A stretch of DNA of 64,000 nucleotides from Paracyclopina nana (taxonomy: Eukaryota; Arthropoda; Copepoda; Cyclopoida; Cyclopettidae), in contig JAGUCH010000009.1 in NCBI GenBank assembly GCA_019096065.1, forward strand, positions 4,846,001-4,910,000. The letters run 5' to 3'. A program made the translations under genes and the position numbers. Numbering within the stretch: the first letter of the stretch is position 1; each line of letters begins with the position of its first letter. This document shows, one piece after another, positions 12,301-20,998 of this stretch. A model generated the notes under the pieces. The model had not been told where the DNA came from. It did no database searches and was given only the letters and a program-made list of their open reading frames with translations.

Positions 12301-14950
12301 TGTTGAAACGATTAGCTATTATATAGTATAAGGGCTTCTGCCTTAAAAGTCTTTTGTATTTGATTTTTTATGATCGCCTTAAGTTTTGGCTCCGATCGGA
12401 GCTGTGGATGTGAGCTTGGTAATTTTTTCCTCAAAAAAAGGTCAGCTACTTGTTGAGTACACTATTATTAAAAATGTACTGCTCTGGTCAGCAGCAGATT
12501 CACTTTTCCTTACGACAACTTTTTACGACTAATTAGAGCATCCTTCATTCATGAACAAGGCATACATTAGCTTTGCCGTTTCTGAGTCATCCCTGCAGGC
12601 TGTTAATTGCATCGTTGCGGAGAACCATGAATATACCGCAGGGAGGGCTTGATTTTGTAGCCAGCAATTCTATTCAGGACATTGTAAAAACTGAGAGCAC
12701 TTTGATCAGAGAGTATATTGCACATTGTGTGGTGATTGTGGGTACAGTGTGCCTTTCAGTGATGTAATATCCACTCTTTTGAACATGAAGAGCATAAGGA
12801 CTTGAGAACAGCCCTAATGTGGTGTTCATCTAGGTCATTTTTTCTTATCATAAGGAAGCTTATGATTTGAAGACTCCGTCATGTTTGTACTTAGCGCACA
12901 TTATTTCACATTAAGGTGGAGGGCTCACAATTAAAATTGGCTGGTTCTCTGATTAGTGGTGTAATATCTTTTGGTTCTCCTTGGTTTTCTAAACTACTTG
13001 TAATTTAAAAGATATGCTATGCTAAAGATACCTATTTTCAAATCTCTAGATCCCAAGATATTTCCAAGTTTTTGAGAACTATTAATAAAAATTGCTTGCT
13101 TTCTCCAATTTTCTTAGCTTTTTCAATGCCAGTACAATAACCTTAGGATGGCCATCATGATTACCAGAAAATACTTTTTCCTCAATTCATTGCAATTTAT
13201 GGCTAATTTATCAAAAAACTGGCTATTTTTCATTGAATCCACGCTAGATGAACTTGTTTGTTTTGAACTCACACAGAGATGAGCTGCAAAAAGTAAGGCT
13301 ATTTTTTCTTATTCGATCCTTCATGCTCAGGTCTGGATATGATGTGACTCATGTTCCAAAATTCTTTGACTTTCATGAATCTTACTCAAAATGGTACCAT
13401 TCTGTTCCTTCAATCAACAGTACTGTTACAAGCTCAAAAAGAGAACTTTCTTTGCTGTTGTGTACCCTACAATTCCAAAAAAACGGGTCTGTATAAATAT
13501 AGATGCGTTAGATGATTTAGATGACTTAGATGATCATCTTTGTCATCTATATTTGTACCGTTTTTGGTCCAAATATAGATAATTTTTGCCGATTGTCATC
13601 TATATTTGTACCACCAATCTCCTGCACTTTCAAGATGTATAAATATAGATGACTTTTTGCTGTCATCTATATTTGGACTAATTTAGATGATCTACTTTAA
13701 AGCTAACATTATGCTGGACCCAAAATATTTTTTAAATATATTCTACCTGCCAATTGACCAGACTACATAACCTAAATAAAAGTAATCAAAATTAAGAGTT
13801 TCATAGGAATTTCCGAAATAAATTGTATTTTGAAGCATGAGCAGGTAAGCCAAAAAAAGCCAACTTTTTAAATGCTTTTTTGGAACAAAAAACAAGTGAA
13901 ATATTGAACTCAAAATGTGTCAAGCTTTTTGGCCCTAAAAAATTAGAGCTTATTTTAGTTCTTTAAAAAGTTATTCATGGATTTTCCTTACCATGAAATG
14001 AAAAGTAATTATAATTGTTCTGATTATTTTTCCTAACTCAGGCTTTAAAAGAGCCATGTATTTATCATAAGGAGCAATATTTCCTGCCATTATATTTACT
14101 TGAGCTTGGTTTAAGCCTAAAACATCTATATTTAGTCCAGATATAGATGACTTATCCAAGAATCATCTATATTTATACCGCACTTGAGCACAGGCAAGTA
14201 GCAGTCCAAATATAGATGAGGATTGTCAAAAATCATCTGAAAATGGTACAAATATAGATGACAAAGATGATCATCTAAGCCATCTAAATCAACTAACGCA
14301 TCTATATTTATTCAGAGTGAAAAAAACCGTTTCGTTTACTTTTTGTCAGAAGCCCTATTTTCTCCGCAATTGTTATGCAGGCTTAAACGCACGCCAAAGA
14401 ACCGAAAATTCAGCACCATCTATTGCATGCTGTTTGTCTTTTGCTCCCCATTCTCCAGATGAAGAAACAGGGGTTAAATATATTGTCCTTTCCTTAATAA
14501 AAAAAATTTTGGATGATCTTAGGATTACGCTGCAATCATCTTGACTTCAATCTATAAACTATACGGCCCAAAAAGCGCTAATGATCTCATATCACGCTTT
14601 GCGCTCATTGACGCAGACATTTTACCACAATTCGAGCCTAAATCGCTTGCGCTTGGTGTGAAGTACCTTGAGCAGGGCTGCGGGCCTTTCTCCCACGGCC
14701 CCCAATTTCCTGTACTGTCGTCCGTATCCGTGTCGTAGACATAAGTTAAGGCGCCAGAAGCGATCTGTCGCCTGACCCGCGGGCTGAAGCTGACCGGCGC
14801 CCGCGCATCGAGAAGCCTGACCTCGTCGCCCACGTCATGCTCGATGGCGTGCTTGAAATTCGGGTCAAAGGCCACAGCCAGATTGATCACCACGACCAGA
14901 AGCAGCAACAACAACGGCAAATTGTCCATCTTTGTCATTGACTCGCTCAC
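1..14950 (-). CDS. Ppn: Papilin, secreted matrix glycoprotein (3' part outside window)
   Basis: Papilin is a basement-membrane glycoprotein related to ADAMTS proteins. I assembled 16 exons in frame: 14667-14950, 11729-12176, 11198-11266, 10106-10333, 9385-9642, 7934-8206, 7643-7874, 7197-7318, 6398-6576, 6228-6339, 5797-6103, 5075-5327, 4854-5016, 4664-4795, 3939-4373 and 388-662. The order is a signal peptide, a first thrombospondin type-1 repeat (WGPW...CSRSCGGG) split by intron 1, an ADAMTS Cys-rich module (CRVCGGNG), the ADAMTS spacer (GYNDLLLIPAGATN), then about six more TSP1 repeats. Thirteen papilin cassettes (FGCCxDG...GC) follow. One of them spans the 3939/662 junction, which confirms that splice. 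The last exon opens a Kunitz domain (CGLQKDRG...FFDTEYGGCSR) cut by a phase-2 donor at 387, so more Kunitz, Ig and PLAC domains are expected beyond the edge. A 50-nt stretch inside exon 5797-6103 could be an extra small intron. The start could be M1 or an internal Met a few codons on. Identity is near certain. Confidence 0.93.
388..662 (-). other. Papilin exon: last two cassettes and start of first Kunitz domain
   Basis: Listed separately because it fixes where the window leaves the gene. The exon completes the cassette begun in exon 3939-4373, adds two more, and ends mid-Kunitz after GGCSR at a GTAACT donor. Confidence 0.85.
799..967. mobile_element. Family C palindromic element, copy 1
   Basis: About 169 bp, nearly a full palindrome, with termini GGGCGTTCTCATAT and ATATGAGAACGCCC flanked by TA. 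The interior is made of TTTAACCAAAACTGAT-type repeats in both orientations. It lies in a papilin intron. Too short to code for a transposase. Confidence 0.85.
1342..1508. repeat. Short inverted-repeat element (CTGTTCATCTACA ends)
   Basis: About 167 bp with ends CTGTTCATCTACA and TGTAGATGAACAG, and inner inverted CTCCTTAAGGA-type sequence. The interior holds a direct repeat of CATAAACTAGCTGCGT. Its ends resemble those of family K. Confidence 0.6.
1542..2574. mobile_element. Foldback-like element with inverted minisatellite arms
   Basis: The left arm (about 1550-2050) is a tandem array of a roughly 17-bp unit, TTGCCCTTGGGGACTTT. The right arm (about 2230-2570) is the same unit in reverse orientation, and a spacer of about 180 bp separates them. 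The whole is flanked by the 9-bp direct repeat ACTAGTGAC (1533-1541 and 2575-2583). Long reading frames across it are repeat artefacts rich in Lys/Pro/Ser or Gly/Leu/Phe. Confidence 0.8.
2713..3127. mobile_element. Family K element, copy 1
   Basis: About 415 bp with ends ATGTCCTGTTCAT and ATGAATAGGGCAT. It matches 53771-54182 over nearly its full length, including CTTATGACAAGCGCCAGCTG and the end-proximal CAGATTCACTTTTCC. Confidence 0.8.
3128..3320. mobile_element. Family B inverted-repeat element (GCCCGGTTCCAAC ends)
   Basis: About 193 bp with ends GCCCGGTTCCAACA and TGTTGGAACCGGGC. The left end is duplicated internally at about 3188. A truncated relative lies at 7011-7118. It abuts the family K copy on its left. 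Confidence 0.75.
3321..3938. other. Papilin intron remainder without recognised features
   Basis: This part of the large papilin intron between exons 388-662 and 3939-4373 holds no reading frame or repeat that I could support. Confidence 0.5.
5370..5773. mobile_element. Family A element, copy 2
   Basis: About 404 bp with TA-flanked ends GCCCGTTATCATATTAG and CATGAGAACGGGC. It fills most of the 469-nt papilin intron 5328-5796. Confidence 0.85.
6603..6971. mobile_element. Family A element, copy 3
   Basis: About 369 bp with ends GCCCGTTCTC and TGAGAACGGGC flanked by TA, in the papilin intron 6577-7196. The left end starts 26 nt upstream of the acceptor of exon 6398-6576. Confidence 0.85.
7011..7169. 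mobile_element. Chimeric fragment: family B left part fused to family A right end
   Basis: 7011-7118 matches the family B element in inverted order (GTAAACCAGTTAAGTCAGGTTGAGC). At 7119 it switches to the last 51 bp of family A, ending CATATGAGAACGGGC. Both outer ends are GCCCG-type termini. Confidence 0.65.
7378..7624. mobile_element. Family G element, copy 1
   Basis: About 247 bp bounded by CCCAACCAG and CTGGTTGGG, with inverted inner arms (TATGTAACATTAACTGCC and GTTAATGTTACATAACGA). It occupies most of the 324-nt papilin intron 7319-7642. Confidence 0.8.
8225..8634. mobile_element. Family A element, copy 5
   Basis: About 410 bp with ends GCTCGTTCTCATATGA and AATATGAGAACGGGC, TA-flanked. 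It begins 19 nt upstream of the first base of papilin exon 7934-8206, on its acceptor side. Confidence 0.85.
8635..9384. other. Papilin intron remainder without recognised features
   Basis: AT-rich intron sequence between family A copy 5 and exon 9385-9642. I see no gene or clear repeat here. Confidence 0.5.
9693..10085. mobile_element. Family A element, copy 6
   Basis: About 393 bp with ends GCCCGTTCTCAAAT and ACTGAGAACGAGC. It accounts for all but about 70 nt of the 463-nt papilin intron 9643-10105. Confidence 0.85.
10561..10769. mobile_element. Family D palindromic element, copy 1
   Basis: About 209 bp, nearly fully palindromic, with ends GGCCGTTCTCATATTGCCGG and CCGGCAATATGAGAACGGCC flanked by TA. 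The interior repeats AGCTAAGCTAAGGT in both orientations. Confidence 0.88.
11321..11717. mobile_element. Family A element, copy 7
   Basis: About 397 bp with ends GCCCGTTCTCATAT and ATATGAGAACGGGC flanked by TA. It leaves only about 65 nt of the 462-nt papilin intron 11267-11728, and ends 11 nt from the donor of exon 11729-12176. Confidence 0.88.
12490..12570. repeat. Family K fragment
   Basis: The right end only: CAGCAGATTCACTTTTCCTT through ATGAACAAGGCATA, matching 54112-54182. It lies in papilin intron 1. Confidence 0.6.
13490..14313. mobile_element. Family I: 0.8-kb element with about 68-bp inverted repeats
   Basis: The left end (13491-13559) and right end (14244-14312) are inverted copies built from short AAATATAGATGA and GATGATTTAGATGA units. 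More AAATATAGATGA units sit internally (13570-13690, 14130-14230) in both orientations. It lies in papilin intron 1, which spans 12177-14666. No transposase is visible. Confidence 0.75.
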
Positions 14951-15611
14951 TCACTCATTTTAAGAGGGCTAGGTTAAGCAAGCTAGCTTTCCCCAGTTAC
15001 TGAGAAAAGAAGCCTAAATGTCACCGTGATTGAAGATTATTGCGAAAGGGCACGACTATCAAATTGGCAGTGCTGTTCGGTCCCTAGGGAGCGAATGCAC
15101 AGCAATAGCTGGCAAATTTGAGATCATTTTTGGGGGGCGTTCTTCTCGCGTGCTCTAATTGGCACATCAATTAAAATGTATTAAATGGCTTGTCACAGTA
15201 GCAGCAGCTCCTAATAGCAGTAATATTTATTCGACAATTTGAAGCTTGTTGCTGAATTGTGATATCGACACACACATAGTAGTATGATGATGCAAATTAA
15301 TGTAATTTGCACAACAAGTTGCGGCTGTCGTCTCATATGTGGTGATGATGGTGGTGGTGGTTTCAAACTCCTCCGTTGAAAAATTCCTCTAGATGGCATC
15401 TCAAAAAGTCTCTTAGGCACGTCTTTTACGAGAGTTGTAATGATATATAGTAATAATTCATAGTAAGAACAGAAATGCGTATAGTAATCATATAGTAGTA
15501 GAATGTGGTTGCAGTGGGCTGGGGGGCTCTGAGGACCACCAACAAAAATCGTCGTCATCATCATCCATGATGCACTTGTAGATGACTAAGGTCACTCTCA
15601 AAAAATTGGAT
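14951..15611. other. Gap between papilin 5' end and AF4-family 3' end
   Basis: The gap holds the papilin promoter and the AF4-gene 3' UTR. On the minus strand an AATAAA lies at 15227-15232, about 380 nt after the AF4-gene stop. No core promoter motif is evident. Confidence 0.5.
15227..15232 (-). terminator. Candidate poly(A) signal of the AF4-family gene
   Basis: AATAAA on the minus strand about 380 nt downstream of the stop codon at 15612. It is the nearest match, but unproven. Confidence 0.4.
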
Positions 15612-18600
15612 CTAAAGTCGTCTGGCTCGGAGAAGGCTTTCCCGTTCTTTGGCTAGGTAGTCGAGGCCAGCCTGTGTGTACTTCACTAGGTCCTTGAGGG
15701 AGCTGTGCAAGGTCAGGGTGCCGCAGGCCTGATCCAGATGCGCAATAAAGTCTGGAAGAGAAGAGAATATAACGACCTCATTAACGTGTCCTTTTACGCT
15801 TGTCGGGTAATGCGAGCCAACTTCAAAGGAAAACGATGAGGACTTTGAGACCGCTACATCATTTCGCCTTTTGTGAACAATCCCAAAATTGTTGTTGTGC
15901 AAGGGCCACGTGGGTCCGTTTATTCAACTCACCTTGGCAATGGCCTCGCGTGGTGAAGAGCTCCGCCACATCCCACAGCTCGTGGCACTGAGTCAGGTAA
16001 TTGCTGTAATGGTACTGCTTCTGCATCAGCGAGTGCGGCACGCTCATCGTCCCCTCGCCGGACGAGGTGTAGCCCGACGTGCCGGAGCCGTCGGAGCCCG
16101 CGGGGCTCGGGGTGCCACCCAGGCCTCCCCCGGGGCTGGTGTGCGGCAGGCTGTGGGTGGACACGTGGTTGAGCAAATCGCCCAGCTTTTGCTGGCACTC
16201 GCGCACCTCCGTCCGCCGCAGCTTGTAGAGCTTGAGGTAGAGCAGCGACTGGCAGCGCAGGCTCAGGATGGCCAGCTTGTTGTCCGTGCCGCCCGCCGCC
16301 GACTCGGACGACCGCAACGGCCGAGTCACGTGGTGCACGAGGTTCAGGGTCTCCTTGTACATGGTGTAGGCCGAGGCGTAGTCGCCCCGCGTCTCGCTGA
16401 ACGTGCCGCACAGGATGAAGTAGAGCACGGCCTCCAGATACTTCATGGCCTGCCTCTCCCGGTTGTTGGGAATCCCGTCGGCCTCGTGCTTCAACTTCTT
16501 GGCCTGGTTCATGTACAGCTGTAAAAAAGGGAGGCATGGTGTATCGATACATGTGAAGATTTAGCCTTGATTACCGTGAACTCCTCCTCCATGTAGACCG
16601 TGTTGTTGGCTCCGTTGGCGCTCTCCTCGTCCCTTCGGTCGGGCGGCGGCATGAGGTTCCGCTGGCTCTTGTTGTTCTCCGACTTTTTGAAGCCGGGCAG
16701 AGCCTCCAGATCGGTAGCTCCGGGAAGGCATTCGGCAGCCGTCGGCTGCTGCCTCTCAGGCACCGCCATCGCGACTTTGTCATTGCTTAGGTCAGCTGGG
16801 CCGACCTTGCGCTTTTTGGAAGACTTGGAAGACCTCGAGGACGAGGTGCTTGGCCTTCGTTCCCGGCCATTGTTCTTACAGTCGAACGAGATTCGGCACA
16901 GCAAAATTGGCCTTCCATCCAACCTTTTGAGAATGGAGGCAGCGTTACTTATCGTCATCGGCTCCTCGGTCTTGACCTCGACTTTGACCCCGGCCTTACC
17001 ACCACCACCATTCGAGGGGCCTTTCTTTCCCACCGGAAATATGCGCGAGATGGCCTCACGCTTCTTGGCCGACTCGGCCTCAGCCGAGACGGGCGGTAGC
17101 GAGACCCTGGGTGACCTGGTGGGCGTGGCGGCTGCCGCTCTCGAAGGCGTGGCTATGGTCCTGGAGGGTGTATGAGCGTCGTTGGCCTTTCTCTTCTTGG
17201 TGGGGGACTTGATTTTGCCCAGTCCATAGCTGACATCCTTGGACTCGTCGTCTTCGTCCGGAGAGGTCGATGCGTCGTCATCGGACGAGTCGATGATTTT
17301 GACAATTGCAGATTTGTTGCTAGCATGCAGCGTGGCTGGTTTTCTGCTCTTCTTTGAGGTTCGCTTGCGATTGGTCAACATCCCACCTAGGGACTCGTCC
17401 ATGTCCTCCTCCTCCTCCTGGCTGGCTGACGTGAGAGCTAAGGCATTCTTGCGAGGCATTGGCCGGCCTCCGTGATGATTTTTCGACTCCTCCTCATCAC
17501 TGGTGTCCTCGTGCAGGGGCATCTTTTGTTTCGGCCGCGTCTTCCGCACTCGGCCCTTCCTCGAAGACGATGCCGGTACTGGCAGTGGGCTAAGAGGGCT
17601 GAGCGGCCTGGAAATGTCGAGGATGGACTTGGCGGCCCCGTCGACCTCGTCGGTGGAGCCAATGATGAGATTTGAGGGGAATGGAGACCTACATGCACAA
17701 CCATGATGAGCAAGCCATATACTTTCAATGCTAGATACATACCTGTTTTTGCTGAGGAACTCTGAAATGTCGTCCGGACTGACATCCGCCCCGACGAGAT
17801 TGGAGGCCGGTGGAATGGAAGCTGGGCCCGGAGATTGCTTTTTCACCTTGTTCAAGAGGTTGTTGAGGCTGAACTTGTTGTCCACCTCGTCCGCGTCTGC
17901 TGCAGACGAAGACACCACCGCAGCAGTGGATGGGGCAGTGGCTACCGGCATCGAGCTCTTTGCCAACGAGGCATCGTTCTTGTCACTGCTGCTCAACTTG
18001 TTCTCCTTTTTGGCCTTCTTTCGCGACGACCGCGAGTCGAGGTCATCGGAGCTGGTGTCGTCGCTGGAGCTATCATCGCTTTCCGACGAGTCCGAGCTCG
18101 AGTGATGGCCATTATTTTTCAGGCTGTTTGATGGTGGCTTCTTCTCGATAAGGCTCACGCAAGGGTTGAAGGCCAGCAAGGAAGAGCCCGGGGGTTTCTC
18201 GTGATCACTTTCAGAGTCTTCTGACAACAAAGGCTTCACAATGCCAGGCGGTGCAGCGGCTGCAAGAAAGGATGATCAATTTAGAAAGCATGATCGCGGA
18301 TTTTACGGCCAAATGCTACTCACCGTGCGACGCCATTAGCCCGTGGTTTTTGTCCGGTTCACGCTGGAAAAAAAGAAGCATTTTCATTAGATTCGAGGAC
18401 AGTTTGGTCAGAAATTGCGAGAGTAGAGTGAGAAAGCTACTTGTCTTGAGCTGCAACAAGGTGGCTTTCTTTTCTTTTAGGTAACACCGTTTCCTACCTC
18501 TGGAGATGGCTTGAGGGGCTTGATCGGACTGGGTGGCGGCGACACGGTGGGAAAGTACTTGGGGATGGACCTCGCATTGTTCCCCTCGTGCACGGTCACT

Positions 18601-19690
18601 CTGGGCGTGATGATGGCGGACAAGGGGGGCGGCATCATGGTGGGCACGTTGGCCACCGAGTCCAAGCCTCCCAGCGGGTTGATCATTTCCGAGAATATCT
18701 TGTTGATGTCGTCGTTGGCCTTATCTAAATTGAGTCTAGAGATGTTCTTGCTGTGGTCCTTCAGCCTCGACGTGCCGCTCGGCGAGCCGTTGTTTTCTCT
18801 GAATGTATTGGGGGCAGCAGCAGCAGCAGGAGCCATGGCCGTTGGAGGGCCCATGCTGGCATGATTAGCCTGCTGAGGGCGTCGGTTGGCATTGTTGGCA
18901 TGCTGCTGTTGCAATTGCTGCTGTCGGCTGTGATAGACATGGCTGGATTGCGGGGGCTGCATGGACAGCCTCGAGGGCGGCTGGTGGGGCTGAGCGGCCG
19001 ACGTCCTCTGTCGGTACTGATTGCTGTGCTGCCCGTAGAGTGCCTGAGCGGGGTTCAGCATGGCCTTGCTGTGGTGGTTGCTGGTGGGGCTGGGCAAGTC
19101 GTCCTCCTCGCCAATGATGTGCTGTGAGGGCGCCGGCGTGGGCGGCTGGTAGTCCACCCCGATGCAGTTCATGATGTGAGGGGCGTTGTGGAAGCTCCCA
19201 AGGACTTGGGCAACCTGTGATGGAAGAATGCGTCAGAGAGAGAGGAGCAAATTCATGCGGCAAGCAAAGTTACCTGATCGTCCGAGCTCGAGTTGATTTT
19301 CTGCGGCTTCTCGAAGAGCTCCGACATGAAGGCCTCTTTCTCCTTGGCCTCCTTCTGCCTCTCCTCCTCGGCCCTTCGCCTCTTCTCGGCCTCCGCCTTC
19401 CGCTTCTCCTGCAGCTCCGCCGTCCTGCCCGTGGTCAGGTTCTGGAGCGGTGGCGGCATCATGCTGGCGCGGCCGCCAGGAGCCAGCCGAGACTGCTGTA
19501 GTAGGTGAGACTGGCCGAGTTGCCTTTGCATCATGGTTGAGGCTGCGGCAACGGCCGCGGCAGCTTGAGGGGCCGCGCTGACGGCAGCGGCCGCCGCCGC
19601 GCTCGGGTACATGAATTGTGGGGGGAAATGGCCGTTGAAGGTCCCCGGAGGCCACATGCCTTGCTGGCCTCCGCCTCCGCCTCCGAACAT
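15612..19690 (-). CDS. AF4/FMR2 family protein (lilliputian/AFF-like)
   Basis: AF4/FMR2 proteins scaffold the super elongation complex that recruits P-TEFb to RNA polymerase II. Exons are 19274-19690, 18498-19214, 18324-18363, 17743-18259, 16575-17688, 15933-16518 and 15612-15751, giving 1176 residues. The start Met (19690) has a strong context (GCCAACATGT) and an in-frame stop just upstream. Visible parts: a charged helix near the N-terminus followed by SSSDDQ and LGSFHNAP, matching the AF4 N-terminal homology region; long Pro/Ser/Gln-rich and acidic-serine regions; Lys/Arg-rich stretches; and the C-terminal homology domain, which starts at FTLYMNQAKKLKHEAD and ends with HELWDVAEL and DLVKYTQAGLDYL. 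The C-terminal domain is the decisive evidence. An optional 54-nt segment (17689-17742) is open in frame but has consensus splice sites and is treated here as an intron. Drosophila has one such gene, lilliputian. Orthology is likely but unproven. Confidence 0.9.
17689..17742 (-). other. 54-nt intron, in frame and stop-free, in the AF4-family gene
   Basis: The segment has a donor AG|GTATGT and an acceptor ATGTAG|GT, is a multiple of three and contains no in-frame stop. Its length fits the 53-60 nt intron mode of the window. If retained it would add 18 residues rich in Trp, His and Cys. Confidence 0.65.
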
Positions 19691-20998
19691 GTTGGCGGCC
19701 TCTCAAGTCTTGGGCTTCTTCAAGATCATGCCTAGAGGAGCACAATTTGAAGCCTTGCCAACTTACTCGAGTCTGGAGGCCGATTCTGTCCGAAATATTT
19801 ACCTTAGTTTCGCCCCCAAACCCGAATGGAATCGAGCACCTCAGGATAACAATGCTGGTGGCCTCGACGAGGTGGTGATCCTCCGTGGTCTTTAGCTGCG
19901 ATTTGGGATAAGCCTCGTTTTTCCACTTCTTCTTTTTTCGCCTTGAAATTCTCTCTCTCTCCCTTTTCGCGCATCCACTCTCCTTCAACAGGCACGCACC
20001 ACACGGAACGCGGAGCAATCGCACACTCCAGAGGGACCAGAGCGCCCTCCGCTTTCGCGGAAAATTGCAATCAAAACAAACGGAAAAAAGCCAATGCGCA
20101 GCGCTGCCAGACTCCTCAAATCCCTCAGTTCGGCCCATCGAGAGGCACGTTGGGCGAAATATTAGCCATCATCGCACTGTTTGACACGAATGAGACGAAA
20201 AAAAGCTATGATAATGGGAAAAGACGGAATTTGCTCGCACGGACTATTTTTCGTGTCAAGGCCTCATTCAGTAAAAACGTCACAAAGCAGGCTGTTATTC
20301 AGCTAGCGCTGCTGCAACTGCCGTGGATTTGTATTGCACAAAGCTGAGATAATGTCGATTGATGTTTGCAGTCGAGTTGACTTTCGTCATTTCATGTTGT
20401 GCAAGGACGACTATTTAAAAAGTATTGATTTTTTTGCTGCAGGGATTTAAAAATAGAGCTACCAGGCATAAGGAAGTGACCATATGATTGACATCTTGGC
20501 TCGGACGTCTTGCTGCCAAATATGCTGATTTTTGGCGTTTTTGGCAAACAACTGACGATACGCACGTGTCCAATAGCTTGAAGCTAGGACAGCCTTGACG
20601 TTTGCTGAAAACACCCGCTACTAACAACGGATCCGCCTCGTCTCAGTCCATCTTCTTTGAGTAGCGTTTCGCTTGCCAATAGTTAACAATTTTAAGGCGA
20701 AATTGCCTCGCTTAATCGAAGGTAGATTAAAAAAATGGAAATTTTCTGATTTGAGCAAGGGTAGAAGAGTCATCATAAAAATTCCTCTCGCTTCCATTTG
20801 TGTGCTTACATTAGCGATTTGGAAAATTGTTTTAGCTAAAGGATGTTTTTAAAAGTGGAAACGGAGGTCAATTTCGAACCGTTATACTAAAAGGATGTTC
20901 GAACATTGTATAAAGCAGCAAAAATACGACCGAGTGAATGCAAAGTATGGCGCTTGTGTGGAGCAACTTTCCTGAATAGAAGATGCAGCCGGGAGAGG
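19691..20998. promoter_or_regulatory. Divergent promoter region (AF4-family gene and LRR-Ig gene)
   Basis: This 1.3-kb gap lies between two 5' ends pointing apart, so it must hold both promoters. No TATA box or known site can be assigned with confidence. No gene or repeat is visible in it. Confidence 0.5.

Noticed and set aside
13490..14313. A CRISPR-like array of TATAGATGA units
   Set aside because: Spacing is irregular, orientation is mixed, and the context is a eukaryotic intron. It is an inverted-repeat element.
15889..16552. Long open frames opposite or overlapping the AF4-family C-terminal exon
   Set aside because: These are shadows of GC-rich coding exons with low-complexity Arg/Val/Ala composition and no family match.
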